From Tetmemena sp. SeJ-2015 (lineage: Eukaryota > Ciliophora > Spirotrichea > Sporadotrichida > Oxytrichidae), in contig JAJKFJ010022914.1 in the NCBI GenBank assembly GCA_027382625.1, positions 1 through 64,000 of the forward strand: DNA of 64,000 bases, in the 5' to 3' direction. A program made the position numbers and the translations under genes. Positions 30,721 to 41,795 of the stretch are shown here, in pieces (positions within the stretch are counted from its first letter, which is position 1; each line of letters opens with the position of its first letter). Below the pieces are notes generated by a model. The model was not told the origin of the DNA, ran no database searches, and saw only the letters and a program-made list of their open reading frames with translations.

Positions 30721-33700
30721 AATCTAAGGCCATTAAATTACTAAAAGTGCAACAGCTATGATCGTTGCTCATTAACAAAATAGCTAGTGATCAGAGAAGA
30801 GGATATTATCATAAGGATGGTCATAAGTAGATTAAATTTTGATTTTAGATTAAGGAAAATTGAGTTGACTGATTTTAAGCTATCTTTTTATCTAGGTGAG
30901 AGCTTAAAGGGCTTCACAAGTAATGTAAAGTTTAAGTTGTTGTTTCCGCTAGCGCTTCTTAAAATCCTTTGATAAATATCTTGAGCAAAAATTGCACTTG
31001 CGTCTTATAATTATAGTAATTATACAAATAATCTTGCTGTGTAAGATTAACAAAGTTAGCAATCTTGTACTGATCTTTAACTTCATCCATTTCATAAAAG
31101 TAAAAGGAGTTCAAGGATATGAGATTTTCAACATGCGATCTCTAAAATATTTATCTGTCAAAGTCTTTCAAACTTTAGAAGCTTCCATCCTCAAAAGTTG
31201 TATTTTTATAAGGAAAAGTATTTTGAAGGCCTAAATTTTCATACTAACCTGCAACTAAAGTCTGAATACTACTAATAAAATTATTAAATGCCTTATTGAT
31301 CAAGCACTAGAAATTTAGGAGCTGAGTTGTGAATAAATTGAATTGTCGTTAAGAGGAACCCAAGAAACATAGCTGTATAAACTGCTAAAATACTAAGCAT
31401 ACCTTGCTTTCGAACAAGCTGAAGAATGACAATATTTAATCTCATCATTATTTGGGATTTCAAATTTTTTATATTCCACATAATGCCTTAACTTTAAATA
31501 TGTCTCTTTTTAACTCTTCTTGTTACTTATTTAAGATTTTGATTCTTAGGAATTAAATTATTTGAAGATAATTATTCTTCGTCATTATCCATTTATATGT
31601 CACTTTCTAATTCTTATATTACTTGAGACTGTCCATTTTTTATCAAGAATTATTTCGAGTAACCCTTAAACTACTGTAACTCTGAACCAAGATGAGTACT
31701 GACTATTACTATCTTTTACAAAGAGAAGATATCTTTTATAATTTGCAACACTTTCTAAGAAGACTTTTCATCAAGTCCTGCTGTTGGTTCATCAAAGAGA
31801 TAAAGATCTGCATCTTTCAGAATACTTATTGCGATTTACACTTTCTTCTAATTTCCTCTTGATAGATTTTCGCATTTCTTATTTTTGTGCTTTATCAGCT
31901 GCACCTTGCAAATTATTTCTTCTATATAATCATCTTGGTACTCAATACCGTAAATAAGGCAAAAAACTTTTAAGTTTTCTATCGGCGTAAGATCGCTTAA
32001 GACAATAATCTCCTAACTGCAATAAGAACTCTATATTACTCTCAGATTAGGATGAAGTTAGTTTTTAAATATGATCTTGCCTGTGAAATCTAAAATCTGT
32101 CCTGCCATTATTTTCATTAAGGTAGTTTTGCCAGCCCCATTAGGGCCAAGAAGGAAATTAATTTTTGAATTATCAATCTTTACTTCAAGATTATTAAGGC
32201 AATTGGTTTTGCTTTATGGATAGCTATATGTGAGATCTTTTATTTAGATTATTTATGGCTTTATTTCATTTTTATCCTCCTATTAGTAATCTATTTTGTC
32301 TTAATCTTGAAGGAAGTATATTAGTCCTCCAAACTAAACTAAAGTATATTTTTTATAAAGCGCTCATGCTTCCAAGAAAGAGTATGATTAATTCGCTTTC
32401 GCTATACTTGTTAAAAGCTAGGGCATCTTGGAAGTTTGTCCACAGATTTAATTTTTTCTATTCTCTCAGAATAATGAGCCTTGATGAATAATTAACAAAA
32501 ATATTAATTATCTTTAGATGACTGAAAAACTGATCTCAGAGGATTAAGGATTGGTCTTATTATTCCAAAAATAGGATTTAAATTTTCTATAATGCTTGGG
32601 CCAGTTTAATCTATAATGATGTCTGCTGCAGCCACAATCAAAATTAACAGGAGAAGTTTACTCCAATTTCGTTTTTGAAACTTATTTCTAAAGATTACAG
32701 AAGCTATGATCAGTATATTTATTTTAATGACGGCATAGAAACTTAGAATAAAGCTGATCATTTAAAGCTCTAAGAAAAGCATTAGCAATTGGGAATGTCT
32801 TAAAATTATTTGAGAGAATATAAAGGACACTGCTAAGTTTATTATGCCTGTCTTCATCATAGTGAATAAGGTGCTTCCCAAAATGTATTGTCCATTTGTC
32901 AACCCAAAATTTTGGAATAGAAAAGCATGGCCTTCATTCTAAACATTATACTCATCAAAATTAAACTTACGTACTCTCTTCAGCTTTTCTTGAACTAGGA
33001 CAGGAGGCCGATAATGAAAATTAGGATTATAAATACCAGAAAGCATTTTTCCAAGATAACTAGAAAATCGTCTTTTACAATCTTATTAAACTTATAAATT
33101 AAAACTTCGTCGTTTTGTTTTTAAAATTATTTTTTAGTTCTCATAGGTACGAGAAGTTAATGAATATGAGCTTAGTCATTTTAGGAAATTTCTCTGAGAA
33201 TATGATTAGCCACCCAGTTTTAAAGCCAGCTAAATCCCTGCTGAACATATTTCTTATGTGCCTCGAAGTTAGGCTCAGATTGGTGAATGTCAAATGACGG
33301 ATTTTTCATAGAAGGTATATTGGATTATGTTCTTCCCACTATATTCCCAGTGAAGTCATCAAAATGCATCTGCAACTAGTAATCGTTTTCTTCCTCTTAT
33401 TTAGAGCAGCAGCAAAGCAAAGTCCAGGATATTTAAAATAGAAATGCGTGGTTTGGTTCCTTTCATAATTTTCATCCTCTAAGTATTCCTCAAGAGCCTC
33501 TATCGTCTCAAATCTCTTGACTTTCATAAACTATTGCCTTACTTAGATGACGAAATCAGGCAAGCCATCTCCGTTTTTATCATTGTCCAGAATACTGTTC
33601 TTCGCATCATTCAAATGGTTCTTCACATAGACTAAATAAAATTATCAGAGAGCAAAAGAGCTTACAAAATAATTCGATATCCTTAGAGACTTTCTCCATT

Positions 33701-34254
33701 ATAGGATTAGTAGAAGGAGCTATACCGATATACTATCGTGATGGACTGTCTAAATTTCCACGGCAGCTATCAGGATGAAATTTGAAAATCACGCTTCCGT
33801 AGAGTGGATCTTACTCAAAGAATTTAAAGTAGTCCTCAAATTCTTTCATAAAGTTCTTAATTATCTCTTTAAGCAATAAAGAATAAATCTTTTTTGCTTG
33901 TGCCATAATTTAAAGGATTGAACATCGGTTGGATATTGGTTGCATACTTTAGGAAAGAAAAGCCTTCATGCTCTGCTAGATTAGATGCCTCCTCTTAGGT
34001 TATAATGTTATAGTCTGATCTCCCATAGAGCACTTGAGGTGTGAGTGTCACATGCTGAGGCTAAATCTTTTGTCTTAGGAAGTAGAATACTCCACAACAA
34101 AAAATTAATTTCTATTAAGAGTTTCACATAAGAGAAGTGGAAGTAAGAATTCAAAAGCTGTCAATAAAGGATGCCTCTTGCTTTCTAAGTAATTTTTATA
34201 GAGGAGTCCTTTCATCTAAACAAATAAGAGTCGAGCTCCCTTTGCTCTTTTCAT
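30720..34254 (-). CDS. ABCA-type transporter gene 3 (diverged, 3' part missing)
   Basis: The minus strand starts MKRAKGARLLFVQMKGLLYK and NYLESKRHPLLTAFEFLLPL, a typical ABCA N-terminus with helix 1. Loop 1 shows FKFHPDSCRGNLDSPSRQYI and GIAPSTNPIMEKVSKDIELF (about 33800-33660). Helices follow (CFLVFIILIFIIGLLS; LAVSFIFSQIILRHS; LLLLILIVAAADIII). The NBD has Walker A LLGPNGAGKTTLMKIMAGQ (about 32120), signature NLSRGNQKKVQIAISIL and Walker B LYLFDEPTAGLD (about 31780). Then come a new helix (ILAVYTAMFLGFLLTTIQFI), loop 2 (FPYKNTTFEDGSFQSLKDFD; KIANFVNLTQQDYLYNYYNY) and helix LLMTILMIISSSLITSYFVN. It is not scrambled in this window, unlike genes 1 and 2. Its signature (LSRGN) differs from theirs. 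Several one-base frame changes remain. Confidence 0.8.
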
Positions 34255-34336
34255 TTTAATTTTTATATCAAATCAGTACTCTCTAAATTATTCTAATCAT
34301 TTTGAGATTTTTGATGGATTTATTTATTAAAATAAA

Positions 34337-37300
34337 ATGAATGAATATTTTACTCTGAACTAATAGAATCCATCTTCCTAAATAAGGAATTTCAACCCAC
34401 AAAAGCAGCCCTCAGTCTAAAACTTATACAACTAGTTGAATTTTCCCCTGGACAATTCTTCCTTCTCAAGAATATTCGATGCTAGTGGAGATGATATCCT
34501 CTCCCCTTAAGGTGGGCAGACTATACATCATAAGACTTATGAGTAGTTGGAGAGTGAGTTTGAAAGAGCTTTTAGAGGTGGGGGTGAGAATTAACAGAGC
34601 AAGAAAGTTCTATTTAAGGATTTGAGTAGAGAAGAGAGGGATTAGAAAAGTACAAGTCCACAGAGATAAGCTCAAGCTATTTTGAAAATGCAATAATCCC
34701 AATCATAGACTAAGTTCATGAAGAGTGTTCAAAGCCAGCTCTTTCGGATTGAAAATATTTTAAAAGTGCAGTTAAAATTTAATCTCTAATAATATTTTTA
34801 ATTATGATTTTTTAAGAAAGCAGAATCATTAAAGTTATAGATATTATCCAAAATAGAAATGCTGAATTTATAATGTAAAATTTTCAGATTTTATCTATAA
34901 TGATAATCTAAATGAAGAAGAGCAAATAAGAGCCAAGTTGAAAGTACTCTCATAATCTAATCAAGAACAGATTAGGAGATAAAATATAGAAGTCAAGTTT
35001 GCTGACAAGATTAATGAAATATCTACTTAGGAAAGCTCATTCGGCTCAGATTAAAACTAAAGAAAAGCTGACGATGATAAAATTATGAGGATTGCTAGAC
35101 CCTTATATATTTTTAAGAAACTGGAATTTCGTACTAAATCAGTTTACAAATTGACAGAAGCTAAAAAGGAAAAGGGAATTAATCACAAAAGATATAGGGA
35201 CTTAGCAGAATCAGACAAAGACCCCCTTCTCGGTCTGTTTAGCAATAACAAGCTTTCTTAGTAGTACTTAGGTTCAGGAGGGTAAAAAGTTTTAGATAGA
35301 CACAAACTAGACTTCTTAGTTCTTTCCTTCAAGTAGGAAACAAGTCGAATCACTTAAGAGGTCATAGAGCAGATGAAACAATCTGCCTTTGGGAAAGAGA
35401 TTATTCAGAAAACTGATTTGAATAGTCACAAGTACGTGCCTGACTTAGCTGTAAGAAAGATTTCTAAGAATCTGCAAATCCTAGAGCAATTTGATTTGCT
35501 AAGCTATGATACAAAACCTAACAGCAACTATATTAGCAAGTAAGTTTAAGAGGTAACTTAGAATTATAAGACCAATGAAAGTCTGGATATTTATAACTAT
35601 GATCAAAATTAATCTTATAATTATGATGAATCACCAAATAACGCTGCCCTTGGATATATTATTTCTTTTATAAGCTAGGTCATTTAAATCTTTTTCTCTT
35701 AACCCTGCAGAGCAGACTCCAACTGGCAAAGTTATGTTCACCTCAAAATACCCGAACGCATCTCAAATAAAGGTAAATATAACTGGTGAGTATCCCACTC
35801 TATTCTTCTGCTATGAGGACACAATAAGCCCGTAGTAGACTTTTGCTACAAAATCTTCCAATAACAATATCGGAAGAAAAAATGAGCACTCATAACTCGC
35901 ATCTTAAGTGACTATGAGTTAAAAGATCTTCAGCTAATTAGCGAAGAAATTATCCACTCAGTATAGTGCAATTGAGAGAAAGTATTTAAGAAACCTGAAT
36001 AAGGTAGAATAAAATAAGAATAAGCAAAAGTCACACGAGTAAATGATGGAGGAACTTTTCAGACTCAAAGAGGTTAAGGATAAGTTCAGAATATGGAAAC
36101 CTAAAGTTTAGCCTTCAGCTTAATAGCAGCCTAATAGTGCGAGGCTCAGGAAAGACTAGAGTAAATCTGGCAGCAGAAAGGCAAGCGATAATCCTAAATC
36201 TAAGTCAAGTGCTAGAGAACTGTAAATCAAAATAGAGCATGTAAAAGAATACTTACTAGAGGATGAAGATGATATATTCCAGTCAATGTACCTAAATTAT
36301 ATTGGACTTTAAGGAGGAGGAATGTACGAAAATAATGATTCTTCGAATGTGCAGTCTTAGATGCTCACTCCAAGAGGAGGCATGATAGACGGTCTAGGAG
36401 GCATGCTTGGGAAGTAAAACCTTCAAATGAAAGCATAGACTAAGTAGTAAAACATTCTAGACAACATTTAACTTATTATAAACTCAGATGACTCAGTGAA
36501 AGATCTGTAGTTTATAGATTTCATGAATCTAGGGAAGCAAACCGAAAGGGGTGAAAAAGATGCTATAGCTCATCACTTTGAAGATATAATGTTCTATGAA
36601 GAGGCTGCGGAAGAAGACAGCTATGATATTGCACTTATCGACGAACTAAACTCCTTATTAGATTATTTTTATTAGAAAAATTAGTTTAAAGATTAATGAA
36701 CTCTTCAAAAAAGATAAACCTTTTTTTATGATAAGGATAAGTAAGTTAAATGCAGAGCGATCTAGAGGAAAGTTATTTTTAAGACCTTGGAAGGTGTAAG
36801 CAGAATCGAGACAGCTAATCTTGACGACTCTGACTCGAGCATTTAAGAAAACATGACCTATGTGGCTCTTCAAAAATATCGATTTGATAAATACAACCAT
36901 GAAAATAGAGACTAGGAGGACTAATACTCGAGAGACGGTCTTCAAAGATAGAAAACAACTCGTAAAAGCTAAAAGAAATTAAAAGTTGACTTATTACAGA
37001 TTAGTTCAATTTAATTTGATTGTGGAATTCTTTGATCCTATAAGAAAGAAAAAAAGTTCTTTAGGTACTAAAAATAAGATAGGAAAGATCAAAGACAAGG
37101 GATCAACTTAGAAACACGCAGTAGTAAATAAAAAGGTCCCAACTGATAATTCAACAATGAGAGAACACGGAGCAATTACTTTCTATGGAAATGTTCTAAA
37201 GTAAAGATCGATTCTTGATAAGTTCCATTCGAGATGGGTTATGATAAGAGGATTGAACCTTTACTGGTATAGATCTCCGTTTGAGAAATAGTAAAAGGGA

Positions 37301-38491
37301 AATATAAAACTTCCTAGCACTAATATTGTCAACCATAAAGTAGGGCAAAGTATGTGCTTCATGATATCTAAGGATGAGTAAGGCTAGGGAAGAAAACTCG
37401 TCTTCAAGGATATAGAATAGAATCAAGACTTTAAAAGTTGCCTCATTAACATGATTCAGTACAAAGTCTTTATAGAAAATATTCATAAGAGAAGTAATGA
37501 AAAACTTGATGTGCAGATTTTAGACTTCTTTAAAAACTATAATGCTTCTAAACTTGAAATCCACGATAAGCATCTGAATTAAGAATACAAACTTAATTGT
37601 CTGAATGAGTCGTTATGTGCTCATGTTAAGTTAACATAGTTAGTTCTTATAAGCTGTGGATTGACTGATGAGTCTCTTGATCTCATGCTAAATAAACTTT
37701 CTTCTTACAAGAATAGCATCTGGCATATTGATCTCAGCTAAAATGACCTATCTTAGCATTGTATTCCATCACTCTGCTAAATTTTTCATATATAATTTAT
37801 GACTTATTAAAGAGCATTCTAATTTACTACATGAAATCTGAAAATGGATTGAATTTGAGATCACTGATTATCAATAGAAACAACATCTATGATGCAGGCT
37901 TGTAAAACTTAGCAGTTGGATTGTTTGAGAGATATCAGATTTTTGAGAGTCGATCCATGAATAGCTCAAAGATTCATTCTCCAATAGAGATTTTAGGCAT
38001 TTCTGACACTAAATTCTCGGATAATGGATTTAAGTACTTCCTTCAGAGGTTCGAGGCTCTTTATTTAAGAAATATGTAGACTCATAAAGATTTTATTACC
38101 ACTATGGAGTTAGATATTTCAAGGAATAATATTTCTGAGACTTCTTTGAAATATTTAGCAGACATTCTGAGGAAATTTCATGGATTCAAAGCCCTAAATA
38201 TGCAATCATTACTTGAGATGAAGACTGATAATGGATGGATGGAGTTTTGTAGAGCTCTTCGAGATTCTCATTCATTATAAAAAGTAGATCTATCTAAGAA
38301 CTTGCTTTCTCCGGTGGTTATTTAAGAGCTTTTGAAAACTCTAGCATAATTTATATTTTATAGCCGATAATTTTGTGATAAGTGAAGTGAAACTGGATAT
38401 CAAAGGTAAATACATACCTTTTGGATTCTCGAACAACACATTACTTAGCATGCATTAAATATATCTCACTAAGGAAAATATCGATTTATGA
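34337..38491 (+). CDS. PH-domain plus leucine-rich-repeat protein
   Basis: The gene runs from the ATG at 34337 (MNEYFTLNQQNPSSQIRNFN) to TGA at 38491, about 1300 codons, with probable introns near 34730-34887 and 35670-35735 and small frame changes near 37010 and 38345. The first two-thirds are polar and Gln-rich, without a known domain. Around 37220-37470 is a PH-like fold (FHSRWVMIRGLNLYWYRSPF, then KGNIKLPSTNIVNHKVGQSM). From about 37560 there are leucine-rich repeats of the ribonuclease-inhibitor type (LISCGLTDESLDLMLNKLSS, IWHIDLSQNDLSQH, LDISRNNISETSLKYLADIL, KVDLSKNLLSPVVIQELLKT). PH plus LRR order recalls CARMIL-type cytoskeletal regulators, but the long N-terminal extension and lack of a C-terminal capping-protein motif make that only a hint. 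Lipid or protein binding is likely. Confidence 0.7.
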
Positions 38492-38540
38492 AATTTATCT
38501 AATTTTCAAAATTGATTATGTAGTAAAATGAATTAAGATA

Positions 38541-39573
38541 TCACTATTTTAATCCCATCCTATATATGTCTTCAACTTGCATCCCAATTGCTCTAAAATC
38601 TATTTTAGGAATAATTTATTCTCTTTTTCTTAAAAGCTCCTAATTTCTAACTCTTTTGCCGTATTTCAGATAATTGTAGGTGCTTCTATCAGAATCCATA
38701 CTATCATTTATAGGATAAATCTTTCCATAATTTTTGAAATCCTTCATCTTCCTTTACTACTTAGGGCTTTAACTATCATCATAACTATTACTCATTTCAT
38801 TTTCTTGATCTTCATCTGTATCATCATTAGAGCTCTCTTCAGTTTATTGGTCGCTATTTGTCTTTTAATCTTCACTGTCATTTTCTTCTTGGTATCTTTA
38901 TCTTTTATTTCTCTATCTCTATTTGCTAGAATGAATGCCAACGCTTCTTCTTTGCTCGTTAATCAAAGAAAAAGCTTTGAGCTTTTCCTTTCTAACGACG
39001 AAAGACCATATGAAGTAAAGGGACACGATGTCAAAAACTATGTGTGAGAGTATGTATATGCTGCTGATTTCATAGCCCTCGTATTCTTTGCTAATCAGTA
39101 AACTTAAAAATAATTTTGTAGTTGCATTTAAACTTTGAAAGCCCAGAAAGATAATCTGCTAAAAGAAATATATCCCACTCATTATCAGCTTTACCACAAA
39201 GAACAACTTATTTACTCTGAAAAAAGAGTCCCAAAACACGTATAGAGTAACCATGAACTCAATTGAAGGAATTGGGATCATCAGAAACCAAATCTTATTC
39301 ACCACTACGATAAATAGCAGCAAGAATATTGCAGAAACCAAAAGCTGGAAGATCATAGTTATCTAGACAACAGCGATCAGAGGAACAGTCCCTTTAAACA
39401 TAGTCATAGGAGCAGGATTGGGTTTTGGTATTTTTATTTTCAACTCTTTAAAAAGACTTCTGCAAGGTCTGATCAAGAACCTAAAACAGAAAACTCACAC
39501 ATATAGTGAGATGGGTGGACTGTCTTTGCTGTAGCTTACTCTTTTACTGGCTCTGGGTTGAGAAATTTCTATA
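38541..39573 (-). CDS. multi-pass membrane protein with acidic tail, unknown family
   Basis: On the minus strand the frame begins near 39573 (KFLNPEPVKEQATAKTVHPS, HYM). It crosses an 18-base insert (39490-39507) and then reads PNPAPMTMFKGTVPLIAVVQ. Hydrophobic helices follow: IFQLLVSAIFLLLFIVVVN, FLMIPIPSIEFMVTLYVFW, LFFVVKLIMSGIYFFQQIIF, and after a one-base change HIVFDIVSLYFIWSFVVRK. The C-terminal third is soluble and acidic (EESSNDDTDEDQENEMSNS), then KMKDFKNYGKIYPINDS and a basic end to TGA at 38543-38541. This suggests at least four membrane spans and a cytosolic regulatory tail. No family was recognised, and no clear start codon is visible before the first insert. Confidence 0.6.
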
Positions 39574-39604
39574 TTTTATATTTATTTTAAGCTGGATTTC
39601 ATTT

Positions 39605-39945
39605 CGATAATTAAATTTCTATTTTTAAATATAGATAAAATTTAAATGAAAATTGGAATTAAATTAAAAGAAGAAGAGTTGTAAAATTTTTACAGTTTAC
39701 GATAGGAGGTGGCTATGAAGAGATATTGATGTTTTTTGACTCCAAACCAAGAAATCAGCCAAGTTAAAAACTTGTGACCGAGGTAACTCACACAACACAC
39801 CTCCTACCAAAAAGTTAAGTTTCTTATAATTTAATGCTTTTTCGAATGGTAATAAGTTCAACCCAAAAGCTCACACTTCAACTGTCAAGAATTTTAAAAT
39901 TATTAATTTAATTATTAATTCTCTTTTCATTAAGTATCAGCTATA
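39605..39945. repeat. dispersed repeat family R2, copy 2
   Basis: Matches 12840-13255 in the same orientation, starting near AAATTTAAATGAAAATTGGAA and ending in the TTAATTATTAATTC region. It lies between two convergent or adjacent gene ends rather than inside an MDS-flanked insert. Confidence 0.65.
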
Positions 39946-40528
39946 ATATATGTTTTATAGTTAGGCTTAATAGAAAAGTGAAGGATAAGTTTTTAAATAT
40001 TATTAAAATGGGCATGAAAGTTCAGCCAATAATTTAAATTTACCAAAATACAATGAATCAGTCCTAAATACAGGCACAGAATTAAAGAATAAGACATGAA
40101 AATAAAGTTAAAATTATAACAAAAATTACTTCAGAGCAAAAATAATCATTAAAATTTTATTTTTAAAAAAATCTTTTTAAAAAAGGAATAAAAAAGTTAA
40201 CTTTTATGGAATTAGATTTAAAGGCAAAGGAATGGTTTTAATATGGTTTTGATAGTAGAAGAGGTTTGCTAATGGCTAGCAGAGAGTTAAATTTACATAA
40301 AAAGTCACCTGCCTCTGAAAGAGATTGGCCTCTCTCAGATTATAGTTTCTCTTGATTGATACTTTAATAGAAGTTAACGACTCCTGATTAGAGTGGCTCA
40401 TCTATGCTAAATTAGGTGCAGCTGCCACCTCCGGAAGTCTTATTAATCTATGAGGGAAAGATCCTTATTTATGAATCTCTCCTTCACAAGCCCACTTTTC
40501 AAAGGAAAGAGCGGGGTAGTCTTGAGAT

Positions 40529-41510
40529 TCCTCAAAGCTGTTGTCTGAATTCGTTCATGTAGCCTCTGTAGGCTATCTCCTTTATCTCAAAGTTGACTGG
40601 CATCTTAGGAGGGGTAGTGTCGAACTGAAGTAGTCTCAAGTTTGGCACTTGGCTGGAGGTTTCCATAATATTATCGGCACAATTCATAAGGTTTACTTCG
40701 GCCGCCATGTGAGAGCTTTGACTTAATACTTCCTTATTTATCATATAAGATATTTTATTAGAAACGTCCTTGAAATAGGTGATTCTTCTGAGCACATCCT
40801 GAGTTACAAATTCACAAAAAAACAATTTATAAGAGTGTAGTTGGGGAGGCAGATGTCGAGGAAGCAGCTGTTCTCCAGTGCTTCGAAGTAGTGGAGCTGG
40901 CCATAGGAGGGTCAATCATCATGACTTGAGGACCATTCAAAATGCCCTCATTCACTAATTTCGCCCCAATTGTGGCTCTTGTTGCTAATATATCTATTCA
41001 TTCAAATCCATACATTGATATATCTTCTAATTGGTTTAGTTCCTGATACTCATTCTCTGAGAGAAGATTATACCTGAACTTATCATCTAACTTGTCATAA
41101 GACTTGAAAGCAAGTTTTCCAAAGAGTTGTCTGAAGAGCACGCACATGTTGGGGTGGTCGTGGAGAGGCATCCTTGTGCCCTTCTTGATGAAGAAAAGCA
41201 CGATGCGCTGGTCCTCATTTGCATCCTTGTCTGTGACTCTGTTGAGAGCGTTCTGAAAGTGGTAATTATCGTCTGGGCCAGTCACGCCCACTTCCTCAAG
41301 AGTGATGGCGTTAAGCTGTTTGAAAAGCTTGTGGAAGAGGGGCATCTACATGGGCTTGTCTAGCAACTCTCTTGAGTTATTCTCGAAGTAAGATAAATTT
41401 ATAGGAGCATTTAAACTTTAGAATAAATTAGAATAGAGGAGTGCTTGATCTCCATAGCGAGACTTTTTACAGATTGTTTGACTGAAAGCATCTTTGATGA
41501 TGAGAAAGTT
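40529..41510 (-). CDS. thiol dioxygenase, ADO / plant cysteine oxidase family
   Basis: The minus strand reads PMQMPLFHKLFKQLNAITLE, then VTDKDANEDQRIVLFFIKKG, the core motif TRMPLHDHPNMCVLFRQLFG, KLAFKSYDKLDDKFRYNLLS, and, after frame breaks near 41005 and 40905, GQLHYFEALENSCFLDICLP and NYTL. Family enzymes add O2 to N-terminal cysteine or to cysteamine. The three iron ligands are visible as His-x-His in PLHDHP and His in QLHYF. Upstream, in-frame sequence (AFSQTICKKSRYGDQALLYS) extends to about 41510; the start is uncertain. After the core, the frame runs on to GYMNEFRQQL and TGA at 40531-40529. A second open frame from there (SFEESQDYPALSFEKWACEG) reaches about 40270 and may be the true end if one base is wrong. 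Such enzymes act as oxygen sensors for protein turnover in other eukaryotes. Confidence 0.8.
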
Positions 41511-41795
41511 TCTTCTATTGTAATTAATATGTTATTCAATCAAACTCCTTACTTTAATTTGATGCTTTGTATTTTAATTTAGCAATATAATATTTCTATC
41601 TACTATCACTTTAACTTTGATTATCAATCCACCCCTACCAAAATACATATCATCCATATATATCTCTAGAGTAAATAAAGGGGAGCTATTTAAAATAAAA
41701 GCAAAGAAATAAATATATAAAAATAAGATTTATCCACTTAAGCTTTATCATATTTAGGCTATTTATAAAAGAAAAAAACGATTTAAAAAAAGAAA

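Noticed and set aside
40890..40920. VMMIDPP motif suggesting a second MT-A70 methyltransferase
   Set aside because: The context (HDH motif upstream, LHYFEA and FLDICLPNY downstream) fits the thiol dioxygenase; the DPP is not followed by W or the rest of the MT-A70 core.
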